The notes under the pieces were generated by a model, which worked only from the letters and a program-made list of their open reading frames with translations, was not told the origin of the DNA and made no database searches. A DNA stretch of 19,410 bases from Clostridiales bacterium (lineage in GTDB: Bacteria; Bacillota; Clostridia; Monoglobales; Monoglobaceae): NCBI GenBank assembly GCA_016303265.1, contig JAEDLZ010000020.1, positions 1 to 19,410 on the forward strand, given 5' to 3'. Made by a program: the position numbers and the translations under genes. This document shows positions 5,116-12,807 of this stretch, piece by piece. Each line of letters starts with the position of its first letter. Position 1 is the stretch's first letter.

Positions 5116-5129
5116 CTGATTTAAATCAG
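5116..5129. repeat. Perfect 14-bp palindrome between minD and minE
   Basis: CTGATTTAAATCAG is fully self-complementary and lies 5 bases after the minD stop codon. It has no loop or T-run, so it is a poor terminator. It may be a protein site or chance. Confidence 0.45.
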
Positions 5130-5133
5130 GGTA

Positions 5134-5937
5134 TTATTTCTTTTTGAATATCCCTTTTAATTTTCCTAAGAATCCGCCCTCATCAAGCTCCATAAGCGGA
5201 ACATTTTCGCCGTTTAATCTCTTGGTTATGTTGCGGTAACCCTGACCCGCTTTTGATTTCATATTCACAACGGCAGGCTCCCCCTTATTTGTTGAAACGA
5301 TAATATTCTCATCGTCCGGGATAATGCCTATAAGCTCAACATTAAGTATGTCAAGCACATCGTCAATATTAAGCATTTCTCCGCGTTTAACCATATCGGG
5401 TCTGATACGGTTAATTACCAGGAAATGTTCGTCAATCTCATTTGCGTCAAGAAGTCCTATAATCCTGTCAGCGTCACGAACAGCGGAAACCTCCGGGGTT
5501 GTAACAACCAACGCCTTGTCCGCCCCGGCAATTGCATTCTTAAATCCCTGTTCAATTCCTGCCGGACAGTCAATCAATATGAAGTCAAACTCTTTTTTGA
5601 GTTCTTCGCACAAATTTTTCATCTGATCCATACTTACTGCGTCCTTATCCTTTGTCTGAGCGGCAGGAATAAGGAACAGACCCTCATATCTCTTATCCTT
5701 TATGAGCGCCTGCTTTACCTTGCAATTTCCCGAAACAACATCAACAAGGTCATATACAATACGGTTCTCAAGACCAAGCACAACATCGAGATTTCTGAGT
5801 CCTATATCTGTATCTATAAGCACTACTTTCTTTCCGAGAAGAGAAAGCCCAACTCCGAGATTGGCGGTGGTTGTTGTTTTACCTACTCCGCCCTTGCCTG
5901 AAGTTATAACTATTACCTGTGATTCAGTTTTTGCCAT
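5134..5937 (-). CDS. minD: Septum site-determining ATPase MinD
   Basis: The protein has 267 residues. A deviant Walker A motif (GKGGVGKTTTTAN, 14-26, with the signature lysine K15 and K20) is followed by the switch I region (DTDIGLRNLDVVLGLENR) and Walker B (FILIDCPAG). The C-terminus GGFLGKLKGIFKKK is the amphipathic membrane-targeting helix. MinD dimerises with ATP on the membrane, recruits MinC and is released by MinE. GGAGG lies seven bases before the ATG. It has its own consensus promoter in the 99-base gap after minC, so MinD and MinE can be made separately from MinC. Confidence 0.97.
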   Translation of the reverse strand: MAKTESQVIVITSGKGGVGKTTTTANLGVGLSLLGKKVVLIDTDIGLRNLDVVLGLENRIVYDLVDVVSGNCKVKQALIKDKRYEGLFLIPAAQTKDKDAVSMDQMKNLCEELKKEFDFILIDCPAGIEQGFKNAIAGADKALVVTTPEVSAVRDADRIIGLLDANEIDEHFLVINRIRPDMVKRGEMLNIDDVLDILNVELIGIIPDDENIIVSTNKGEPAVVNMKSKAGQGYRNITKRLNGENVPLMELDEGGFLGKLKGIFKKK

Positions 5938-6001
5938 ATTTAACCCTCCATATGTAAAACCATTTTAAGATTTATCAACAAAATTATAACCATTCTTCGT
6001 C

Positions 6002-6030
6002 ATTATATCATATCATTTCTAAATTGTCAA
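6002..6030 (-). promoter_or_regulatory. Consensus sigma-A promoter for minD-minE-mgsA
   Basis: On the - strand TTGACA (6025-6030), exactly 17 bases, then TATAAT (6002-6007), both perfect consensus. The start would be near 5995, giving a leader of about 58 bases. It begins 7 bases after the minC stop codon. Confidence 0.92.
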
Positions 6031-6036
6031 AATATT

Positions 6037-6720
6037 TTATTTTCTCTTTTGCAAAAATTCCTCAATATATATTTTATCTTCCCTAATATATGCAAGCTCC
6101 GGGCTGAGATAATCCTTTTGCGCGCCTTCGGGAGATCTGGTTATAAGGTCCGCAATACGGAGCTGCGTCGGCGAAAGATTAAGGGCAATCACCACGGCCT
6201 CACGGTTGCCGTCCTTTCCTGCATGAACCATACCTTTAACCGTTCCCATTACAAAAATATTTCCTGCCGCCTCAACCTCTGCTCCCGGATTTACATCGCC
6301 TATTATTACAACATTCCCTTTGGATTCAAGAAGCTGTCCGGAACGAAGGGTTTTCTTGTAAAATTTTGTATATTCGTCCTCCGCTTCAACGCTCATTGCG
6401 CGGTTTAATATTTCCCGTGCGTTTATTGCTTCTTTCACCTTTTCCTCTGTCGTCTGTTCCGGCGTTTCGGGATTTTCCCAAAACTCAACCTTGTCGTTTA
6501 AAATGTCCGAAACCTTTTCCGCAAGGCTCTCATACTCCTCATGAGTAAGCGGAATTCCTTTAAAGCCTATCTTTTTGACGCCGCGGAAAAAGTTTTTGGA
6601 CTGTTCAAACTTGTCCGCAAGATTTTGCTCCACTTCTTTATAAGGCACATTTTCGTTTATATAAACTACCATGCCGTTTTTATAAAGCTTAAGCGCCAAT
6701 ACTTCCTTTTTGTCTGCCAT
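6037..6720 (-). CDS. minC: Septum site-determining protein MinC
   Basis: The protein has 227 residues from the ATG at 6720. An in-frame GTG at 6729 lies only three bases after the AAAGG site, too close for good initiation. The N-terminal domain (about 1-100) contains the MinC_N pattern LKLYKNGMVVYI, later FRGVKKIGFKGIPLTHEEY. A linker follows, and the C-terminal beta-helix domain (about 125-220) has SGQLLESKGNVVIIGDVNPGAEVEAAGNIFVMGTVKG-type repeats, split here only for description. MinC inhibits FtsZ assembly and is carried by MinD. It follows mrdA by 17 bases and so belongs to the upstream operon, unlike minD. Confidence 0.93.
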   Translation of the reverse strand: MADKKEVLALKLYKNGMVVYINENVPYKEVEQNLADKFEQSKNFFRGVKKIGFKGIPLTHEEYESLAEKVSDILNDKVEFWENPETPEQTTEEKVKEAINAREILNRAMSVEAEDEYTKFYKKTLRSGQLLESKGNVVIIGDVNPGAEVEAAGNIFVMGTVKGMVHAGKDGNREAVVIALNLSPTQLRIADLITRSPEGAQKDYLSPELAYIREDKIYIEEFLQKRK

Positions 6721-6737
6721 TTTTATCACTGACCTTT

Positions 6738-8783
6738 CTATTTCAAAAGTTTGTTAACTGATACTATACTGTCTGTAACCTCGCTTAGTCCAAGATATGA
6801 CGCAAACATTTCTCTTCCTATGGTTGCCGCATAACGGCTGGAGGCTCCATGTTCTATTACTACCGCAACGGCTATCTGCGGATTGTCGTACGGGGCAAAA
6901 CCCACAAACAGCACATTATCACTTCCCGTACCAACCTCCGCCGTCCCCGTCTTGCCGCCGACGGCAACAGGAAATTCATCAAAGACCGCCGACGCTGTTC
7001 CGTCATCCGTAACACGGCCCATACCTTCTTTGACCGCAGCTAAGGTGCTGTCCGAGATTTTCGCCTCCGACAAAACCTTTGGTTCGGATTTATATACGAT
7101 TTTGTCCGTATTGTAATTTCGGACTTCCTTTACTATATGCAGGGAATATCTCGTTCCCTGATTGAGTATTGTTGCAACATAACTTGCAAGCTGCGCCGGC
7201 GTAAACATATTGTCCGACTGGCCGATTGCCGCTTGAATCGTATCTCCCGGATACCATTGCAAGCCTATTTTTTCCCGATACTCAGGGCCGGCTAAGATTC
7301 CCGTTGACTCGGAAAGCTCTATTCCCGTTTTTTCTCCCAGTCCGAAAAGTTTCGCATATTTGTTCAATTTTTCAATGCCTGTACGCCTTCCCGCCTCATA
7401 AAAGAAGTAGTTGCAGGATACGCCTATTGCCTCCGAAACATTTATAGGGCCGTGAGTTCTTCCGCTTTTCCATATAAGACAGGTTGGCGTAAATCCCGAG
7501 GATGCGTAATATTTATATACGCCCTCACAATTTATGGTGCTCGCAGGAGTTATTTCCCCCTCCTCCAGAGCGGCAATCGCTGTCAGAGGTTTAAAGGTCG
7601 ACCCCGGAGTGTATGCGCCGTTTAACGTTCTGTTAAACAGAGGGTTTGTTTTGTCCTTTAAAAGTTCGTCATAATTTTCCGTATATGTTGAAGGGTCATA
7701 GGTCGGATAAGACGCAATAGCAAGAACTCCGCCCGTTTTTATATCAATAGCAATTGCGGCGCCGCTGTATGCGTCAGGTCCTTTATAGGCTCTTGCTGCG
7801 GCAATATTTTCCTCAAGTGCTTTTTCCGTTACTTCCTGAAGCTTGGAATCAATTGTAAGCACGGCATAATTATCCGTCACGGGAGGCTTCTCGCTCAGCA
7901 CCTGCTCAACGCTGCCCTTTTTGTTCTGCTTGACCATCATCATTCCGTCTTCGCCCTTTAAGTAGCTCTCCAGAACCTTTTCAATCCCGTCTTTGCCTAT
8001 GACATCATTCATGCCGTAGCCCGAATCCTTTAGCTTCTCATATTCCTCTGCATAGATGATTCCCGTTCTCCCTAATATATGCGCCGCCATTGAGCCGTTC
8101 ACATATTCGCGGACAGGCTCCACCTCAACAGAAACCCCTGACATCTCATAGCTGCGCTCCGATACCTGCTGAACGGTTTCCATTGATACATCCGTTGCAA
8201 AAGTATACGGTGCGACTATACCGAAATTTTTCTTCTCCATTTCAAACCGGACGGCAACAATATCTCTCGCTCTTTCCCTGCTGTACTCATCCGATATATT
8301 ATATTTTTTAACAAGCGATGACATTATCTTTTTCGGCGTGTCACTTTGCTTGAAATCGTTTTCTTCCTTCCATCGGCTGATTTTCTTGTCAGGGTCGCCA
8401 TCGGTCGGAAAGTCAAATTCATAGGGACTGCCTTTTATGGGAAATTCATCCACAAAACCAGCGTCATCCGATTCCATTATTTCAAGTAAAGTTGATATTG
8501 TTTCGTTAAGCCCGGCGTCATCCGCTCCTATGTCCTGAATCTGAATATAATATCCCATTCGATTTGTAACAAGCGGTCTGCCGTAGGTGTCAAGTATTTC
8601 GCCCCTTGACGCTTTAATCGTATAAGCACGCTCCGTCTGGTTTGTTATGTTTTCAAGATAGCTGTCGCCGTTTATAATTTGGAGATTAAAAAGCCGGCAT
8701 ATGCAAATAACAACAAATGCGCCCAGAAATACCGCCAATATAACATAGCGATGCATTAAACTCTTACTTTCCAATTTACTCAC
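6738..8783 (-). CDS. mrdA: Penicillin-binding protein 2 (elongasome transpeptidase)
   Basis: The protein has 681 residues. One N-terminal membrane helix (about 11-34) is followed by the PBP dimerisation domain (RGEILDTYGRPLVTN at about 60-74) and the transpeptidase domain. The active-site set is S395-TFK, SCN at 456-458 and KTGTAE at 611-616. It crosslinks side-wall peptidoglycan with RodA and MreBCD; the place right after mreD supports PBP2 rather than a divisional PBP. The start is uncertain: the GTG at 8783 touches its AAAGG, the TTG at 8774 has that site at nine bases, and the ATG at 8756 lies ten bases after GGAAAG and would leave only three residues before the membrane helix. rodA is not in the window. 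Confidence 0.93.
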   Translation of the reverse strand: MSKLESKSLMHRYVILAVFLGAFVVICICRLFNLQIINGDSYLENITNQTERAYTIKASRGEILDTYGRPLVTNRMGYYIQIQDIGADDAGLNETISTLLEIMESDDAGFVDEFPIKGSPYEFDFPTDGDPDKKISRWKEENDFKQSDTPKKIMSSLVKKYNISDEYSRERARDIVAVRFEMEKKNFGIVAPYTFATDVSMETVQQVSERSYEMSGVSVEVEPVREYVNGSMAAHILGRTGIIYAEEYEKLKDSGYGMNDVIGKDGIEKVLESYLKGEDGMMMVKQNKKGSVEQVLSEKPPVTDNYAVLTIDSKLQEVTEKALEENIAAARAYKGPDAYSGAAIAIDIKTGGVLAIASYPTYDPSTYTENYDELLKDKTNPLFNRTLNGAYTPGSTFKPLTAIAALEEGEITPASTINCEGVYKYYASSGFTPTCLIWKSGRTHGPINVSEAIGVSCNYFFYEAGRRTGIEKLNKYAKLFGLGEKTGIELSESTGILAGPEYREKIGLQWYPGDTIQAAIGQSDNMFTPAQLASYVATILNQGTRYSLHIVKEVRNYNTDKIVYKSEPKVLSEAKISDSTLAAVKEGMGRVTDDGTASAVFDEFPVAVGGKTGTAEVGTGSDNVLFVGFAPYDNPQIAVAVVIEHGASSRYAATIGREMFASYLGLSEVTDSIVSVNKLLK

Positions 8784-8940
8784 CCTTTGTAACCGCTGTC
8801 ATAAACCGTACCGATTCTCTGTACCCCTGCGGCTTTGTCATTACGCACTCAAAGCCATATTTCCTCTTAAAAGCCGCAGCAAGCCCCTCGAAGCGGGCGG
8901 CTCTGCTAATTATCGGCGCTGACCCGGCGGAATATCCGAC
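8776..8940 (-). other. Open frame without a start codon spanning the mreD-mrdA gap
   Basis: Between mreD and mrdA lie 122 bases, much more than at other joints in this operon. A 54-codon frame runs from inside the 3' end of mreD (after a TGA) to a TAA at 8778-8776, overlapping the mrdA GTG by eight bases. The residues look protein-like (RFEGLAAAFKRKYGFE, then PQGYRESVRFMTAV), but the first ATG comes only at codon 34. It may be a decayed gene, a frameshift extension of mreD, or chance. A weak hairpin, AGCCGC/GCGGCT at 8872-8902 followed by TTTT on the - strand, lies in the same gap. Confidence 0.3.
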
Positions 8941-9397
8941 TCAGAGGAATACAGAGCAAAAACGCAAGAACTCCGTTAAATACAGCCTCTATACCTATAA
9001 CTCTAAGACTGTATAAAAAGCCGATATTCTCCGAAAAAAAGCTTCGCACCAGCCCTGATATACCCTCAAATATAACCGTCCCCACGGCGGTACAGAGCAT
9101 AATCACCAGGGCGTTGCTTCTTCTTATAAGATTTTCGCAAATAAGCACCGTGAAAAATCCCGCAAGCATATACAAAATTCCGCAAAGACCGATTACCCTG
9201 CCGACTATAATGTCATATACTAAGCCAAATATAAGCCCCAGCCATATACCTTCCCGCTTTGTTGCGTAAAACCCTGCAATTATGACATATATAAGAAATA
9301 TGTTTGCCTTGACCCCGAAAATCCGCAAAAAGGCAAAAAGCGTCGGAGCAAGCGCTACGGCAATCACCAGACATATTGCATGAAGAGTTACTTTCAT
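8906..9397 (-). CDS. mreD: Rod shape-determining protein MreD
   Basis: The protein has 163 residues, normal for MreD, and is almost wholly hydrophobic with about five membrane segments: about 4-24, 32-52, 55-70, 72-90, 100-118 and a last one near 135-155. A charged patch (NLIRRSN) sits in the middle. MreD is a membrane partner of MreC and PBP2 in the elongasome. Sequence identity within the family is low, so the call leans on topology and on the position directly between mreC and mrdA. AAAGGAG lies ten bases before the ATG. It ends 122 bases before mrdA, in a gap with an unexplained open frame. Confidence 0.88.
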   Translation of the reverse strand: MKVTLHAICLVIAVALAPTLFAFLRIFGVKANIFLIYVIIAGFYATKREGIWLGLIFGLVYDIIVGRVIGLCGILYMLAGFFTVLICENLIRRSNALVIMLCTAVGTVIFEGISGLVRSFFSENIGFLYSLRVIGIEAVFNGVLAFLLCIPLSRIFRRVSADN

Positions 9398-9418
9398 TTA
9401 ACAACTACTCCTTTAATA

Positions 9419-10270
9419 CTATTCCTCGCCGAGCGAATCTTCTTTATTGGTTATAACCATTACTTTTGTTATGGATTCAATATCTGCGGTGCTTTCAACT
9501 ATTGCATACCTTGAAATGCCCTGAACATCGGGATTTATTTCAACCACCTTCCCGATTTCAATGCCCTTGGGATAAACTCCGCCAAGACCCGAGGTTTCAA
9601 TGTAATCGCCTGCAACAATATCATTATTTTTCGAAATAAACGAAAGTCTGAATTGATTTTTGTCCGCAAGAGAAGCGTCACCCTCAAGAACCACCAGCTC
9701 ACCGGAGCGGATAATCCTCGCCCCTGCGCTGTGCTCCGGGTCTGTTACGGTTGTTACTCTTGCCCAGGTTGAACCAATATCGCTTATTCTCCCAACCAGG
9801 ACATTATCCACCGTTATAACCCCCTGATTGAGTTTAAGCCCATCCGCTGTGCCCTTATCTATTGTGAAATTTTCATACCAGTTTGAGGCGCTTCTTGAAA
9901 CTACCTCCGCCGCCACAAGGTCAAACTCCGGATATGCCTCGTCGAGCTTTAAAAGATTGCGAAGCTCATTATTTTCCGCCTCAAAACTGTCTGCCCTGCG
10001 ATTTTCCTGTTCCAGCTTGTGATTTTGCGATTTCAGCTCTTCATTCTCACGCCGAAGTGCGTCTATATCTCCGAAATATCCGAAAAATCCGCCAATCTTT
10101 CCGCCTATCCACGAAAAGCAGTTTTGTATCGGGGTTACAGTCACCATAGCAATATTCTCAATAACCGTCGACCTGGTTCGGGTTGCGTTTATAACACCCA
10201 ATATAACACTTACGGATATTATTATCGCAAGTATTAAAACCAAAACCCTGTTTTTGAAAAACTTTTTCAT
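9419..10270 (-). CDS. mreC: Rod shape-determining protein MreC
   Basis: The protein has 283 residues. One membrane helix at about 10-27 is followed by a coiled coil at about 72-108 (ALRRENEELKSQNHKLEQEN is typical). A double beta-barrel domain from about 115 to 270 contains VVSRSASNWYENFTIDKG and the GVYPKGIEIGKV loop, both characteristic of MreC. MreC sits outside the membrane, dimerises, and activates PBP2. GGGAG lies nine bases before the ATG. It is 30 bases after mreB and 21 before mreD. Confidence 0.96.
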   Translation of the reverse strand: MKKFFKNRVLVLILAIIISVSVILGVINATRTRSTVIENIAMVTVTPIQNCFSWIGGKIGGFFGYFGDIDALRRENEELKSQNHKLEQENRRADSFEAENNELRNLLKLDEAYPEFDLVAAEVVSRSASNWYENFTIDKGTADGLKLNQGVITVDNVLVGRISDIGSTWARVTTVTDPEHSAGARIIRSGELVVLEGDASLADKNQFRLSFISKNNDIVAGDYIETSGLGGVYPKGIEIGKVVEINPDVQGISRYAIVESTADIESITKVMVITNKEDSLGEE

Positions 10271-10300
10271 TGAAACTACTCCCGAAAGCTTAGACTAAAC

Positions 10301-11296
10301 TTATTCGCCTATAAAAATATTTTTCATACTCTTTATATCCTCTGCCGCGCGACCTGTTCCGAGAGCTACGCATTGCATGGGCTCCTCGGCAATATAAACC
10401 GGTATGTCAATATTCTTGTTTATCAGCTTGCCAAGGCCTCTGAGCGTTGCGCCTCCTCCGGAAAGCACAATTCCCGTTTCATATATATCTGCCGCAAGCT
10501 CCGGCGGCGTTTTCTCAAGAACGGATTTAATTCCGTCTATTATCATTTCAAGGCTCTCGGAAAGCGCTTCCCTTACCTCGGAGGAATCAATTTTGACATT
10601 TCTCGGAAGTCCGGTCACGCTGTCACGGCCGTGAACCTCCATTGAAATTTCATCCTTCATCGGGCAGGCTGAGCCTATCTCCACCTTAACCGCCTCCGCA
10701 GTTATCGCGCCCAGACTGAGATTATACTTTCTCTTCATATATTGAATTATATCCTCGTCAAAGCTGTTTCCTGCGACCTTAACAAAATCGGAAACAACAA
10801 TTCCCCCAAGAGAAATAACCGCAATTTCAGTAAGTCCTCCGCCTATATCAACAATCATAGAGCCTACCGGGCGGTTTACTTCGATTCCGGAGCCTATTGC
10901 CGCCGCCATCGGCTCTTCAATAAGATATACCTCCTTAGCGCCTGCCGCAAGACCCGCCTCGCGGACAGCTCTCTTTTCAACCTCTGTCACACAGGCAGGT
11001 ATTGATATAACAATTCTCGGGCGGAAAAACGAATTTTTTGTCGTTTTCTTTATGAACGCCTTAAGCATTGATATTGTTGTGTCAAAATTTGCTATAACGC
11101 CTTCTTTGATTGGGCAAACGGCGCAAAGATTTTTATGGGTTCTTCCCAACATTTCCTTAGCTTCCGTTCCTGCCGCCGCAACGCTTCCGTCATTTTCGTT
11201 TATTGCCACTACTGACGGCTCGTTAAGCACTATTTCTCCTTTTATACATATCAATGTGTTGGAAGTTCCAAGATCAATTCCTAATTCTAATGCCAT
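10301..11296 (-). CDS. mreB: Rod shape-determining actin homologue MreB/Mbl
   Basis: The protein has 331 residues. The actin-fold ATP-binding motifs are phosphate 1, GIDLGTSNT at 6-14; phosphate 2, VDIGGGLTEIAV at 149-160; and the adenosine motif, GIVLSGGGATLRG at 275-287. The MreB signature RPRIVISIPACVTEVEKRAV spans 92-111. MreB filaments guide side-wall synthesis along the membrane. It is followed by mreC and mreD in the standard order and preceded by maf at 28 bases, a common Bacillota linkage. Only one MreB-type gene is visible here, so whether it corresponds to MreB or Mbl of Bacillus cannot be decided. Confidence 0.97.
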   Translation of the reverse strand: MALELGIDLGTSNTLICIKGEIVLNEPSVVAINENDGSVAAAGTEAKEMLGRTHKNLCAVCPIKEGVIANFDTTISMLKAFIKKTTKNSFFRPRIVISIPACVTEVEKRAVREAGLAAGAKEVYLIEEPMAAAIGSGIEVNRPVGSMIVDIGGGLTEIAVISLGGIVVSDFVKVAGNSFDEDIIQYMKRKYNLSLGAITAEAVKVEIGSACPMKDEISMEVHGRDSVTGLPRNVKIDSSEVREALSESLEMIIDGIKSVLEKTPPELAADIYETGIVLSGGGATLRGLGKLINKNIDIPVYIAEEPMQCVALGTGRAAEDIKSMKNIFIGE

Positions 11297-11324
11297 GCTT
11301 TATCACTCTTTCGTTTATATTTTA

Positions 11325-11912
11325 TCATAAAATACGGATTCCGAAATCCTCTTTTAATAATTTACACACCTTACAAACGGGAAGCCCGACTATATTAAAA
11401 TAGTCGCCCGCAACACTTTCGACAAACATAGAACCCCGGAGCTGAATCCCGTATGCCCCTGCCTTATCAAAGGGCTCACCTGTGGCAATATACCGTCGGA
11501 TTTCCTCATTCTCAAGTTCTCTGAATTTTACCTCTGTTTTCTGTGTTCCCGAAACCGTTTCCCCCTTTTCCTTATCGGTTATGCAGTATCCCGTCAGCAC
11601 ATAATGGGTATTTCCGCTTAAAAGTCTAAGCATTTCAAAAGCATTTTCTTCGTCCTTCGGCTTTCCCATTATTTTATTATCGCACACCACCATGGTATCC
11701 GCAGTTAAAACGACAGCATCTTTCGGGCATTTTTCGTCACGGCAGACTGCCGCATTTTTCTGCTTTGCAACTTCCTTTACCGTATCGGCAAAATCCATCT
11801 CCTCATCAATTACCTCATCACTGTCGGAGGTTATAACATCAAATTCTATCCCTGCATTTTCCAAAAGCTCTCGCCGCCTGGGCGACTGCGAGCCAAGTAT
11901 CAGCTTTTTCAT
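11325..11912 (-). CDS. maf: Maf-family nucleotide pyrophosphatase
   Basis: The protein has 195 residues. The motifs are SQSPRR at 8-13, ADTMVV at 71-76, GKPKD at 83-87, FDKAGAYGIQ at 148-157 and GDYFNIVGLP at 169-178, all Maf hallmarks. The enzyme hydrolyses dTTP, UTP or modified pyrimidine nucleotides to monophosphate and pyrophosphate and was first linked to septum inhibition in Bacillus. It starts two bases after the stop codon of the Gx transporter gene and precedes mreB, the classic maf-mreBCD order (radC, often between them, is absent). Confidence 0.95.
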   Translation of the reverse strand: MKKLILGSQSPRRRELLENAGIEFDVITSDSDEVIDEEMDFADTVKEVAKQKNAAVCRDEKCPKDAVVLTADTMVVCDNKIMGKPKDEENAFEMLRLLSGNTHYVLTGYCITDKEKGETVSGTQKTEVKFRELENEEIRRYIATGEPFDKAGAYGIQLRGSMFVESVAGDYFNIVGLPVCKVCKLLKEDFGIRIL

Positions 11913-11914
11913 AG

Positions 11915-12433
11915 TCAGTCTATCCCCACCTTATTTAAAAACGCTTTTGCGCCATATCCCGTTGCAAGTCCGCCTGCGATTCCCACAAGGGTCAAAACCG
12001 GCAGATAGGTAAACAAATATCCGTTTCGAAATATCACTGCCGCAACCGCAATCTGCGCAGCATTATGCGCAAATGCACCTATAACGCTGATGCCCACCTG
12101 GCTCACCTTCGGATAAAGCGCCGCCTTTAAAAGCCACATACAAAGCGCACTTAAAACAGCGCCGCTTACGCTGTATGGCATTGCGGCGGCTCCGCCATAG
12201 AGCAGACAGCCCAAAAAGGACCTCAGAAACGAAACCGCAACCGCGTTCGCCCCGCCCAATATGAACATATCTATAAGCGTGGCAATATTCGCAAGTCCTA
12301 TTTTCCCGCCGGGAACTGCGAAAATATCAAACATACTCTCAACTATTTGAAGCACTATTCCGATTGCAATGCAAAGAGCCATAATAATAAGCTTTTTGCT
12401 GCCCGTTGTTTTTTTTGTGGTTAATATATTCAT
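11915..12433 (-). CDS. Gx transporter family membrane protein (Hpre_diP_synt_I, ECF S-component-like)
   Basis: The protein has 172 residues with about five to six hydrophobic segments. KIGLANIATLIDMFILGGANAVAVSF, described here in pieces (KIGLANIATL, then GGANAVAVSFLR), then SFLGCLLYGG and PYSVSGAVLSALCMW are the conserved stretches of this family. It was once annotated as heptaprenyl diphosphate synthase component I but is now seen as a likely substrate-binding (S) unit of ECF-type uptake. The substrate is unknown. Its start ATG overlaps the NusG_II stop codon (TGATG). The NusG_II gene next to it is a frequent partner, and the two probably act together at the membrane. Confidence 0.83.
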   Translation of the reverse strand: MNILTTKKTTGSKKLIIMALCIAIGIVLQIVESMFDIFAVPGGKIGLANIATLIDMFILGGANAVAVSFLRSFLGCLLYGGAAAMPYSVSGAVLSALCMWLLKAALYPKVSQVGISVIGAFAHNAAQIAVAAVIFRNGYLFTYLPVLTLVGIAGGLATGYGAKAFLNKVGID

Positions 12434-12807
12434 CAGTAGGTCACCCTATCAGCCTTTGTTTCTCCGCCCTTTATCTCTACCATAAGGCGATTCGGAATGC
12501 AGACTATCATCTGATTTGTTTTACTTATTTTCCCTGCCTTTATGTCAAGCTTATCGGGGCAGTCCGATTCCTCAATCCACGCAGAATTTTTATCTATCTT
12601 CACCGTATTACAGCCAAATTCGGTTTTTACTTCCACAGTTTTAACTCCGTCTATGTCCGAAAAATTATAGCTTGCATAATTTTCGCCGTTAACACTGATA
12701 ACCACCCGTTCTCCGCCGCTTCTCACGATAAACAGGCTCGAAAGCAGCATTGCCGCCACCAATATTAAAGCCAGAAGCACCGTAATAAACTTATCCGCCG
12801 CAGTCAT
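12433..12807 (-). CDS. NusG domain II-containing membrane-anchored protein
   Basis: The protein has 124 residues. One N-terminal membrane helix (about 8-28) is followed by a small beta domain with VVISVNGENYASYNFSD and VEVKTEFGCNTVKI; the C-terminal QMIVCIPNRLMVEIKG is the most conserved part of the NusG_II family. Despite the name it has no KOW transcription domain; it is an extracytoplasmic domain of unknown role often encoded beside Gx transporter, FMN-binding or Rnf-type genes. The ATG shares one base with the U32 stop codon (TAATG) and has AAAGGGG upstream. It overlaps the Gx gene by one base at its end, so all three should be translated in a coupled way. Confidence 0.83.
   Translation of the reverse strand: MTAADKFITVLLALILVAAMLLSSLFIVRSGGERVVISVNGENYASYNFSDIDGVKTVEVKTEFGCNTVKIDKNSAWIEESDCPDKLDIKAGKISKTNQMIVCIPNRLMVEIKGGETKADRVTY

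Noticed and set aside
5425..5901. 158-codon open frame antisense to minD
   Set aside because: It is a shadow of the conserved minD frame, with no initiation signal or recognisable domain.
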